Below, one piece after another: positions 36,089-43,063 of a DNA stretch of 62,064 nucleotides. The stretch spans positions 1 through 62,064 of the forward strand of contig CAJTTS010000014.1 in assembly GCA_910579155.1 (NCBI GenBank), read 5' to 3'. The stretch comes from an uncultured Oscillospiraceae bacterium (GTDB lineage: Bacteria; Bacillota_A; Clostridia; Oscillospirales; Oscillospiraceae). Position numbers and translations under genes: made by a program. The notes under the pieces are model-generated. The model was not told where the DNA came from and ran no database searches. It worked only from the letters and a program-made list of their open reading frames with translations. Each line of letters opens with the position of its first letter. Position 1 is the stretch's first letter.

Positions 36089-37315
36089 ATGTATACCCAT
36101 ATTATTTTCGATCTGGACGGCACCCTCCTCAACACCATTGACGACCTGGCGGACGCGGGCAACCATGTCTGCGCCGCCCACGGCTGGCCCACCCACACGG
36201 TGGGCCAGTTTAAGCGCATGGTGGGCAACGGCATCCCCAATCTGGTCTCCCGCTTCACCCCGGACGGGCTGAGCGAGGACGAGCTGGCCGGGGCATTGGC
36301 TGAGTTTTCCGCCTATTACGGCGAACATAAGGAGGACAAGACCGCCCCCTATCCCGGCATACCGGAGCTTCTCGCGGCACTAAAGGATGCGGGAGTCCAC
36401 ATGGCGGTGCTGTCCAACAAGGCCCATGCCCTGGCGGGGCCGGTGGTGGAGCACTATTTCCCCGGCGTATTTGAGTACGTGCAGGGCGCGCTTCCCGACG
36501 CGCCTTTGAAACCAGACCCCACCCTGCTCCACGCCATGATGAAGGAAATCGGAGCAAAACCCGAAACCACCCTGTTTGCAGGCGACAGCGACGTGGATGT
36601 ACACACGGGCAAAAACGGCGGGTTGACGGTGGTGGGCGTGCTGTGGGGCTTCCGGGACAGGCAGGAGCTGGAGGGTGCCGGGGCGGACTACATCATTGAG
36701 CACCCGGGGCGGCTTTTGAATCCCGGTCCCGATCAGAATGCACAGGCCCGGCGAAGGGCGGCGGGCGGTGAGGATGTGGCAGAAACCGGCAGCGTGATCC
36801 GCTGCGTCCTATGCTGGCTGGCCACAGCGTTTTTTGCTCTTTTGGAGCTGGCCGACCTCTGGTGGCTTTTCAAGCTCCTGCCGGACGTTCTCCGGTACGG
36901 CTATGACTGGGAGGCAGGCTATAATCTGCATCTGGCGGAGGATTTTGAAATCGCCGGGGCGCTGGCATCCTTTCTCGGCGTTCCCCTCCTGCTCCTGCTG
37001 CCGCTGTCCATCCTTCTCGCCAGGAAGCTGCCCAGGCATAGCCGCCTCACTGTGGGTTGCGCCATCGGCTGGCCGGTGGCGGTGGTGTTGGCGTTGTTTG
37101 AGTGCCACGGCGTCCTGTATCTGGCGGAACGCCTGCCAGATGTACTCAGCCCCGGTGCCGAGCCTTATATGGTGGAAAACTTCCGGGAGGCCGCTGCCAT
37201 GATGGCAGTGGCCGGGGTTGTGTTTCTCTCCGCACTGGTACTGGCTGTCTACTGCACGATAAAACTAAGAAAGCGGGGGGAGAACCGTGAACACTCTATG
37301 CCTGACCAGTGGTGA
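36089..37315 (+). CDS. HAD phosphatase (phosphoglycolate-type) fused to a four-helix membrane domain
   Basis: 408 residues. The first about 215 are a complete HAD enzyme: FDLDGTLLNTIDDL holds the nucleophile, VLSNKAH motif II, LFAGDSDVDVHTGKNGG motif IV. Usual phosphoglycolate phosphatases stop here. After a short linker (about 215-235, QARRRAAGGED), about 170 further residues hold four hydrophobic helices (near CVLCWLATAFFALLELADLW, FLGVPLLLLLPLSILLA, WPVAVVLALFECHGVLYL, and AAAMMAVAGVVFLSALVLAV). The start ATG 36089 follows GAGGATAG. Its end overlaps the GTG of ywlC by 29 bases. No stop separates the parts, so it is a true fusion or a frame-joining event. Confidence 0.85.
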   Translation: MYTHIIFDLDGTLLNTIDDLADAGNHVCAAHGWPTHTVGQFKRMVGNGIPNLVSRFTPDGLSEDELAGALAEFSAYYGEHKEDKTAPYPGIPELLAALKDAGVHMAVLSNKAHALAGPVVEHYFPGVFEYVQGALPDAPLKPDPTLLHAMMKEIGAKPETTLFAGDSDVDVHTGKNGGLTVVGVLWGFRDRQELEGAGADYIIEHPGRLLNPGPDQNAQARRRAAGGEDVAETGSVIRCVLCWLATAFFALLELADLWWLFKLLPDVLRYGYDWEAGYNLHLAEDFEIAGALASFLGVPLLLLLPLSILLARKLPRHSRLTVGCAIGWPVAVVLALFECHGVLYLAERLPDVLSPGAEPYMVENFREAAAMMAVAGVVFLSALVLAVYCTIKLRKRGENREHSMPDQW

Positions 37316-37916
37316 TGTCGAACAGGCGGCCGCCCTGCTCCGGCAGGGCAAGTTGGTGGCCGTCCCCACCGAAACGGTATACGGCCTTGCCGCCGACGCC
37401 ACCCAGGAGGATGCCGTACAGGCCAACTACGACGCCAAGGGCCGTCCCGAGACCAAGCCGCTGAACGTGCTGGTGGACGGGATGGCCATGGTGGAGACTG
37501 TTTGTCGGGACATCCCGGCGGACGCATATCAATTGGCGGAGGCGTTTTGGCCGGGACCGCTGACCATGATCCTGTGGGGGAAGGGAACCCTGCCCCCTAT
37601 CGTTCCCGCCGGGGGCGGGACCCAGGGGGTGCGCTGCCCCAACCACCCGGATACGCTGGCGGTCATCAAAGCGCTGGGCCGTCCGCTGGCCTGTCCCTCC
37701 GCCAACCTGTCCGGGCAGCCCAGCCCCAAGTCGGCGAATGACGTGCTGGCCCAGCTTGGCGGGAACATTGACGCAGTGCTGGACGGTGGGCCCTGCTCAG
37801 TGGGCGTGGAATCCACCATCCTGGATTTGACCGCCACGCCCTACCGCATTCTGCGCCAGGGCGGGCTGGGCCGGGAAAAAATTGAGGCTGTGCTGGGACA
37901 GGGGGCGCTTTCATGA
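37287..37916 (+). CDS. ywlC: L-threonylcarbamoyladenylate synthase (YrdC/Sua5)
   Basis: Makes threonylcarbamoyl-AMP from threonine, bicarbonate and ATP for the t6A37 modification of ANN-decoding tRNAs. 209 residues, the YrdC-domain-only length. VAVPTETVYGLAADAT, GRPETKPLNVLVDG and CPSANLSGQPSPKSANDVL are conserved segments. The start is GTG 37287, with GGGGGAG four to five bases upstream. coaE starts as an ATGA overlap. Confidence 0.92.
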   Translation: MNTLCLTSGDVEQAAALLRQGKLVAVPTETVYGLAADATQEDAVQANYDAKGRPETKPLNVLVDGMAMVETVCRDIPADAYQLAEAFWPGPLTMILWGKGTLPPIVPAGGGTQGVRCPNHPDTLAVIKALGRPLACPSANLSGQPSPKSANDVLAQLGGNIDAVLDGGPCSVGVESTILDLTATPYRILRQGGLGREKIEAVLGQGALS

Positions 37917-38515
37917 CGGTGATCGGCATCACCGGCCCCACCGGGGCTGGAAAAACCACCGTCCTCAACGTCTTAAAAGAGATGGGAGGAGCTGTCGCAG
38001 ACTGCGACGCGGTGTATCACCAATTGCTCCGCACCAGCGCTTCCATGCAAAGTGAGCTAAAGAGCCGGTTCGGCAGGGAGATTTTTGATGAAAATGGGGG
38101 CTTGCGCCGAAAGGCACTTGGTGCTATTGTATTTGGGGACCAGGCCGCGCTGGCCGACCTGAACGCCATCACCCACCGCCACATCGTAGCCAAATTGGAG
38201 CGGTTCATCGCCCGGGCCCGGACCGAAGACCGCCCCGCCGTCGCCCTGGACGCCATCGCCCTGCTGGAGAGCGGCGCGGGCGATTTGTGTGATGTCACCG
38301 TGGCGGTCACCGCCCGGCCGGAGGCTCGGGTGCGCCGGATCATGGCACGGGAGGGCATCTCCGAGGAATACGCCCGCTCCCGTGTGACGGCGCAGAAGCC
38401 CTCCTCCTGGTTCGAGGAGCGGTGTACCTATACCCTGCGCAATGACGGGGACCGGGACGCTTTTGAGGCCAAGGCGCAGGCGCTGCTGAAACAAATTCTT
38501 AATCAAGGAGGATAA
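37913..38515 (+). CDS. coaE: Dephospho-CoA kinase
   Basis: Last step of CoA synthesis: phosphorylates dephospho-CoA with ATP. 200 residues. P-loop GITGPTGAGKTTVL at residues 4-17, the DCDAVYHQLL dephospho-CoA segment, and VTARPEARVRRIMAREG. It overlaps ywlC by four bases. Confidence 0.93.
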   Translation: MTVIGITGPTGAGKTTVLNVLKEMGGAVADCDAVYHQLLRTSASMQSELKSRFGREIFDENGGLRRKALGAIVFGDQAALADLNAITHRHIVAKLERFIARARTEDRPAVALDAIALLESGAGDLCDVTVAVTARPEARVRRIMAREGISEEYARSRVTAQKPSSWFEERCTYTLRNDGDRDAFEAKAQALLKQILNQGG

Positions 38516-38520
38516 ATGAA

Positions 38521-39924
38521 ATGGAAGAGAAAACACCGGGGCAACAGTTGCGGGAGGCGCTGCTGAACCAGAAAAAGAACGGCTGGGACGTGGTGGACGA
38601 GGCCACGGAACGGGCCATCTTCGACTACTGCGAGGGCTATAAGACCTTCCTGGACCGGGGCAAGACCGAACGCACCTGCGTGGACTACACGGTGGAGCTG
38701 GCCGAGGCTGCGGGCTTCGTCCCCCTTGAGCGGGGCATGGAGCTCCACCCCGGTTCCAAGGTGTACCGGGTAAACCGGGGCCGGGCCGTCAACCTGGCCG
38801 TGGTGGGTTCCGCACCCCTGGACCAGGGCGTGTCTATCACCGCCTCCCACATCGACAGCCCCCGGCTAGACCTGAAACCCGCCCCGCTGTATGAGGACAA
38901 TGAGCTTGCCTTCTTCAAGACCCACTATTACGGCGGCATCAAAAAGTACCAGTGGGTAACCATCCCCTTGGAGCTGCGGGGCGTGGTGGCGCTGAAGGAC
39001 GGTTCTGTGCTCAATGTGGCCGTGGGCTCCCATCCCGGCGACCCCCTGTTCACTATTGACGACCTGCTCCCCCACTTGGGCGCGGAGCAGTCCAAGAAGG
39101 CCCTGGGCGAGGCCATCCCCGCCGAGAGCCTGAACATCCTGGTGGGCAGCCGCCCCCTGAAGGACGACGACGGCAGCGACCGGGTGAAGCTGGCGGTAAT
39201 GAAGATGCTGTACGATCACTACGGCATCCGGGAGGCGGACTTCATCTCCGCCGAGATTGAGGCCGTCCCCGCCTTCAACGCCGTGGACATCGGCTTCGAC
39301 CGCTCCCTCATCGGGGCCTATGGCCACGACGATCGGGTGTGCGGCTACGCCGCCCTGAAAGCCCTCCTGGACCTGGACGGCGTCCCCGTCCGCACCGCCG
39401 TGTGCGTGCTGGCGGACAAGGAGGAGATCGGCTCCGAGGGCGTCAGCGGTATGCAGTCCGGTTTCTTCGAGACGTTCATGGGCGATCTGTGCGCCACCCA
39501 GAAGGTGCCCCTGCGGGTGTGCCTGGAAAAGTCCTTCTGCCTGTCCACCGACGTTACCGCGGCCTTCGACCCCAACTTCTCCGACGTATACGAGAAGAAC
39601 AACTCCGCCCGGGTAAACTACGGCGTCGGGCTGTGCAAATACACCGGCGCACGGGGCAAGAGCGGCGCTTCCGACGCCGGGGCCGAGCTGGTGGCCTATG
39701 TCCGCCGCCTGCTGGACGACAAGGGCATTTTGTGGCAGATGGCCGAGCTGGGCGCTACCGACAAGGGCGGCGGCGGCACCGTGGCCTGCTACATGGCCAA
39801 CCGCAACATCGACACCCTGGACGCGGGCGTGCCCGTGCTGAGTATGCACGCCCCCTTTGAGACAGTGTCCAAGCTGGACTGCTACATGACCTATTCCGCC
39901 TGCAAAGCGGTGTACCTTGCCTGA
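38521..39924 (+). CDS. M18 family aminopeptidase
   Basis: 467 residues, a zinc-dependent aminopeptidase of cytoplasmic peptides. Metal ligands and catalytic residues are visible in ITASHIDSPRLDLKP, GYGHDDRVC-type (GAYGHDDRVCGYAA), LADKEEIGSEG and PVLSMHAPFETVSK. The length matches M18 enzymes. ATG 38521, with AAGGAGG upstream, six bases after coaE. It is the last gene of the ddl operon; a dispersed hairpin repeat follows 16 bases later. Confidence 0.92.
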   Translation: MEEKTPGQQLREALLNQKKNGWDVVDEATERAIFDYCEGYKTFLDRGKTERTCVDYTVELAEAAGFVPLERGMELHPGSKVYRVNRGRAVNLAVVGSAPLDQGVSITASHIDSPRLDLKPAPLYEDNELAFFKTHYYGGIKKYQWVTIPLELRGVVALKDGSVLNVAVGSHPGDPLFTIDDLLPHLGAEQSKKALGEAIPAESLNILVGSRPLKDDDGSDRVKLAVMKMLYDHYGIREADFISAEIEAVPAFNAVDIGFDRSLIGAYGHDDRVCGYAALKALLDLDGVPVRTAVCVLADKEEIGSEGVSGMQSGFFETFMGDLCATQKVPLRVCLEKSFCLSTDVTAAFDPNFSDVYEKNNSARVNYGVGLCKYTGARGKSGASDAGAELVAYVRRLLDDKGILWQMAELGATDKGGGGTVACYMANRNIDTLDAGVPVLSMHAPFETVSKLDCYMTYSACKAVYLA

Positions 39925-39940
39925 ATAAGGCCCATTTGTT

Positions 39941-39988
39941 GTTCCTTTTTCTTGAAAGAAAAAGGAACCGAAAAAGAACTTTTACACC
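39941..39988 (+). repeat. Dispersed hairpin repeat, copy A
   Basis: A perfect 13-base stem (39941-39953 with 39956-39968, GTTCCTTTTTCTT) and the tail AAAAAGAACTTTTA, shared with copies at 45424, 54085 and 54273. It may also end ddl-operon transcription. Confidence 0.75.
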
Positions 39989-40050
39989 GTTACTAACGTA
40001 TTTAAAATTGTAAGATTTACGCTCGACAACAGAACGAACATGCACAAAAA

Positions 40051-40087
40051 CCGGCGCGGTCATTCAGACCGCGCCGGAAATTTTTTA
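40051..40087. terminator. Bidirectional terminator
   Basis: CCGGCGCGGTC (40051-40061) pairs perfectly with GACCGCGCCGG (40067-40077), with A/T runs on both sides. Confidence 0.85.
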
Positions 40088-40540
40088 TAGGATAAAATTG
40101 ACAAAGGTAGAAATGAGATGACAGACCGTGAAGCCAGCCGCCGCCAGCAGGGCGGGCGCGTTTTTCCGCCCCAGCGCAAAAAGCGCAAACGCCCCACAGG
40201 GGGCAACACAAAGGTCAAAAACTACGGCAGCACCAGCAATCCCCGCATAGTAAGCCGCCCAGCCAACGAAATACAATATGACGCAGACCGCTGCGCCCAC
40301 CCGAAACCCGCGCTTCATGGGCCTGCCCCCCGCTGAGTTGGCCACCCCGCACAGCGCCGCCACTATGCCAATTTGAAAAATCTGTCCCACAGCGTCAAGC
40401 ACCGGCACGACGGACTCTCCCCGCAAAACGTCGTTGGGCGCGGGGAATGCGAACCACACAAAATTGGGGATCATAATGAGCAGAAACAGCCCCAGTCCCC
40501 ATGGATCAAAGCCCATCCGATGGTTTTTCAGGCCCCACAT
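40085..40540 (-). CDS. Unknown four-helix membrane protein
   Basis: 151 residues from ATG 40540, with GGAG nine to ten bases upstream; an in-frame ATG at 40552 is also possible. About four or five membrane helices (GLGLFLLIMIPNFVWFAF, IFQIGIVAALCGVA, AAVCVILYFVGWAAYYAG, and a tail helix). No family recognised. The start overlaps the GNAT stop as TGATG, so translation is coupled. Confidence 0.7.
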   Translation of the reverse strand: MWGLKNHRMGFDPWGLGLFLLIMIPNFVWFAFPAPNDVLRGESVVPVLDAVGQIFQIGIVAALCGVANSAGGRPMKRGFRVGAAVCVILYFVGWAAYYAGIAGAAVVFDLCVAPCGAFALFALGRKNAPALLAAAGFTVCHLISTFVNFIL

Positions 40541-41001
40541 CACGCGCTCCAATGGCGGACATACATCCGGGACGGCTCATCCTCCCCGTCCCCCCGGGCC
40601 ATGCACAGAAACTGCCAGCCGTACCGCTCGTAAAAAGAGGTGTGGTCGGTCAGCAAATAAAGCGTGTCCACACCCAGCCCCGCCATATCCTCACAGACGT
40701 GGCCCAGCAGCTCCCCCGCGACACCCAGGCAGCGGTACGCCTCCTCCACGTAGACGGCGCACACGTTGGGCGCCAGGTCCTTGCGGTCGTGGAAGTCGTT
40801 CTCAATGACGCCCAGACCGCCGGCGATAGCCCCGCCGTCCATCGCCACGTACCACTGGGGCACGGCGCCCGCATTTTTTACGCACTCCGCCATGCTCTCC
40901 CGGTAGGCATCCAGGGGGACGCCCCACTTTGCGTGGAACCAACCCGCCGCCTGCTCCAGCAGCTCGGGATGTTCCCGCAGCTTCAAAATTTCATAGGTCA
41001 T
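40540..41001 (-). CDS. GNAT family acetyltransferase
   Basis: 153 residues. The acetyl-CoA loop is in AVYVEEAYRCLGVAGELLGHV, with the usual following helix, and LLTDHTSFYERYGWQFL is the C-terminal GNAT signature. The substrate is unknown. Start ATG 41001, with GGAGGAG eight bases upstream, six bases after rluA-type gene. The open frame left to 41085 lies inside the neighbour. Confidence 0.88.
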   Translation of the reverse strand: MTYEILKLREHPELLEQAAGWFHAKWGVPLDAYRESMAECVKNAGAVPQWYVAMDGGAIAGGLGVIENDFHDRKDLAPNVCAVYVEEAYRCLGVAGELLGHVCEDMAGLGVDTLYLLTDHTSFYERYGWQFLCMARGDGEDEPSRMYVRHWSA

Positions 41002-41006
41002 CGCGG

Positions 41007-41969
41007 TCACTCCTCCGGAAAATACTCCTCCACAAAGTCCACGCTCTCCACTGTCCACTCCCGGCCGTTCAAGTGCTCCAAACACCCCGCGTCGGTGGTG
41101 AACTCAAACCGCAGCTTGTAGGAGTACAGTGCCTGGAATTTTCGGTCAAACCGCTTGTTGTCCCGCTCCCGGCCGTACTTGCCGTCCCCCAGCAGGGGGT
41201 GGCCGGCGGCGGCGAACTGGGCGCGGATTTGGTGGGTCCGCCCGGTGATAAGATCGCACTCCACCAGCGACAGGCCGTTTCGTATCTTCAGCGTCTTGTA
41301 CAGCGTCACCGCCGTTTTCCCGCCGGGGACAGGCTTGTCGCACACCTTCACCTGGGCCCTGTCCTCATCCTTCAAAATGTACCCCTTCAACTGCCCCTCC
41401 CTGGGCTTCATCGCTCCGTGAACCACGCAGAGATACAGCTTTTGCAGCTCACGGTCCCGGATCTTCTGGTTCATCACCCGCAGAGCCTCGGCGGTTTTCG
41501 CGGCGATGACGATGCCCCCGGTGTTGCGGTCGATGCGGTTACACAGGGCCGGGGCAAAGGCGTTCTCCCGGTAGGGCGACCACTCCTTTTTCTGGTACAG
41601 GTACGCCTGTACATGGGTGATAAGGGTGTTCACTCGCTCCTGCTCGTCCGGGTGGACCACCATGCCCGGGCGCTTGTTGAGCAGCATAATGTGCTCGTCC
41701 TCATACAAAATCTCTAACTGAGGCTTGAACACAGACAAAAAGGCGTTCTCCCGGGTGGGTTTCTCGAAAAACTCGTCGTTGATGTACAGTTGGAGCAAAT
41801 CCCCTGTTTGGAGCCGCACGTCCCGCTTGGAGCCCTTGCCGTTCACCTTCACCCGTTTGAGCCGGATGTACTTCTGAGCCAGCGGAACGGGGAGAAGGGG
41901 CAAGGTCTTGGCCATCCAGCGGTCCAGCCGCTGGCCCGCGTCGTTGGGCCCGATGGTGAATTCTTTCAT
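41007..41969 (-). CDS. RluA-family pseudouridine synthase
   Basis: 320 residues, converts specific uridines in rRNA or tRNA to pseudouridine. An N-terminal S4-like RNA-binding domain (QRLDRWMAKTLP, KYIRLKRVKVNG) is followed by the catalytic domain with the aspartate in NRIDRNTGGIVIAAK and GRTHQIRAQFAAAGHPLLGD. The exact site cannot be told from sequence. Start ATG 41969, with GGAGGAGG nine bases upstream, rather than the open frame to 42035. Confidence 0.9.
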   Translation of the reverse strand: MKEFTIGPNDAGQRLDRWMAKTLPLLPVPLAQKYIRLKRVKVNGKGSKRDVRLQTGDLLQLYINDEFFEKPTRENAFLSVFKPQLEILYEDEHIMLLNKRPGMVVHPDEQERVNTLITHVQAYLYQKKEWSPYRENAFAPALCNRIDRNTGGIVIAAKTAEALRVMNQKIRDRELQKLYLCVVHGAMKPREGQLKGYILKDEDRAQVKVCDKPVPGGKTAVTLYKTLKIRNGLSLVECDLITGRTHQIRAQFAAAGHPLLGDGKYGRERDNKRFDRKFQALYSYKLRFEFTTDAGCLEHLNGREWTVESVDFVEEYFPEE

Positions 41970-42006
41970 AAAGCGCGCCTCCTCCGGGAAAACTTCCGAT
42001 TTCTTG

Positions 42007-42035
42007 ACTATACCAGAAAACGCCGCAAAAGGCAA
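42007..42035 (-). promoter_or_regulatory. Promoter of the rluA-type operon
   Basis: Minus strand: TTGCCT (42035-42030), 17 bases, TATAGT (42012-42007) with an upstream TG. Confidence 0.72.
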
Positions 42036-42059
42036 GAGAGCGTCCGCAAGGACGCTCTC
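42036..42059 (-). terminator. Hairpin after the tepA-like gene
   Basis: Perfect GAGAGCGTCC / GGACGCTCTC (42036-42045, 42050-42059) with a tetraloop, four bases after the tepA-like stop. The T-run is short, so it is a weak terminator. Confidence 0.6.
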
Positions 42060-42063
42060 CCAC

Positions 42064-42777
42064 TCACAGCTCCTGCCGTTCCTTTTCCTCCCTCATCCGC
42101 TGATGCAGGCATGCCAGCGCGTCGGACAAGCCTCCCAGATGGTCGATGATACCCAGCTCCACCGCCTCCGCACCGTAGATCACACTGCCCACATCGGCGG
42201 CCATCTCCCCGGTGTTCAGCATCAGATTCTCGAAGTCCTCCCGGCTGATCCGGCTGTTGCGGGTGACGAAATCGCAGATGCGGTCCTGAATGCGCTCGAA
42301 GTAGTGGAAGGTCTGGCTCACCCCGATGACCAACCCGTTGAGCCGCACCGGGTGGATGGTCATGGCCCCGGATGGGACGATGAAGGACTCCTTGGCCGCC
42401 ACTGCCAGCGGTACGCCGATGGAGTGCCCACCGCCCAACACCAGGGACACGGTAGGCTTGCGCATTCCGGCGATCATCTCCGCGATAGCCAAGCCTGCCT
42501 CAATGTCGCCACCCATGGTATTGAGCAGGATGAGCAGGCCGTTGGCCTCGTCGCTCTCCTCCACGGCGGTGAGCAGGGGCAGGACGTGCTCATACTTGGT
42601 GGTCTTAGCCCCGGAGCGCTCCTCCTGATGGCCCTCGATGGTGCCCACGATGGTGAGCGTGTGGATGGTACCGTCCTGGGTCTTGACGGTGCTGGAACCC
42701 ATGTCCACGATCTGTTGCTGGAGTTCATTTTGCTCCTCGGCATCGCTGTTTTCCGTTGGTTTGATCTCCTCGGTCAT
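42064..42777 (-). CDS. tepA: ClpP-class serine protease, TepA-like
   Basis: 237 residues of the ClpP/crotonase fold. NTMGGDIEAGLAIAEMI, the catalytic serine in LGGGHSIGVPLAVAA and the histidine in TIHPVRLNG match TepA (YmfB), a ClpP-like protein found in spore-forming Firmicutes. A long acidic N terminus (about 1-30) precedes the fold. The start ATG 42777 is directly after a T-run whose preceding hairpin contains the ribosome site AAGGGGG. The role in TepA homologues has been linked to protein secretion and spore proteolysis; not deducible here. Confidence 0.85.
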   Translation of the reverse strand: MTEEIKPTENSDAEEQNELQQQIVDMGSSTVKTQDGTIHTLTIVGTIEGHQEERSGAKTTKYEHVLPLLTAVEESDEANGLLILLNTMGGDIEAGLAIAEMIAGMRKPTVSLVLGGGHSIGVPLAVAAKESFIVPSGAMTIHPVRLNGLVIGVSQTFHYFERIQDRICDFVTRNSRISREDFENLMLNTGEMAADVGSVIYGAEAVELGIIDHLGGLSDALACLHQRMREEKERQEL

Positions 42778-42785
42778 AAAAAAAC

Positions 42786-42817
42786 CCCCTTTTGCGGTAG
42801 CTTTTCCGCAAAAGGGG
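42786..42817 (-). terminator. Terminator of copA overlapping the tepA ribosome site
   Basis: CCCCTTTTGCGG (42786-42797) pairs perfectly with CCGCAAAAGGGG (42806-42817). On the minus strand eight T follow and lead straight into the tepA ATG at 42777. The downstream arm contains the AAGGGG that serves as ribosome site. Confidence 0.85.
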
Positions 42818-42862
42818 AGTTTTATTAGGCCCTTCTTTGTCTTGGACGAAAAAGGGACGCCT

Positions 42863-43063
42863 TTACGTGATGGACACCACCTGATACCCGGCCTCCTCCA
42901 CGGCGGCGCGGATGGCGTCGTCGGACACACTGCCGGTGACCACGGCGGTCTTGCTGTCCAGGTCCACAGTGGCGGACGCGCCGGGGATGCCGTTCAGCGC
43001 CTTGTCCACATGGGCGCGGCAGTTCTGACACATCATGCCTTCAATAACAACCTTCTTTTCCAT
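42863..43063 (-). CDS. Possible internally initiated CopZ-like copper chaperone
   Basis: Within the copA frame, ATG 43063 starts MEKKVVIEGMMCQNCRAH, a complete 66-residue heavy-metal domain of CopZ size, and AAGGAG lies at 43080-43075, 11 bases upstream. The stretch before it (about 25 residues after the last helix) is a plausible former intergenic region now read through. The domain could be made both as part of CopA and as a free chaperone. This is inference; only the fusion is certain. Confidence 0.4.
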   Translation of the reverse strand: MEKKVVIEGMMCQNCRAHVDKALNGIPGASATVDLDSKTAVVTGSVSDDAIRAAVEEAGYQVVSIT

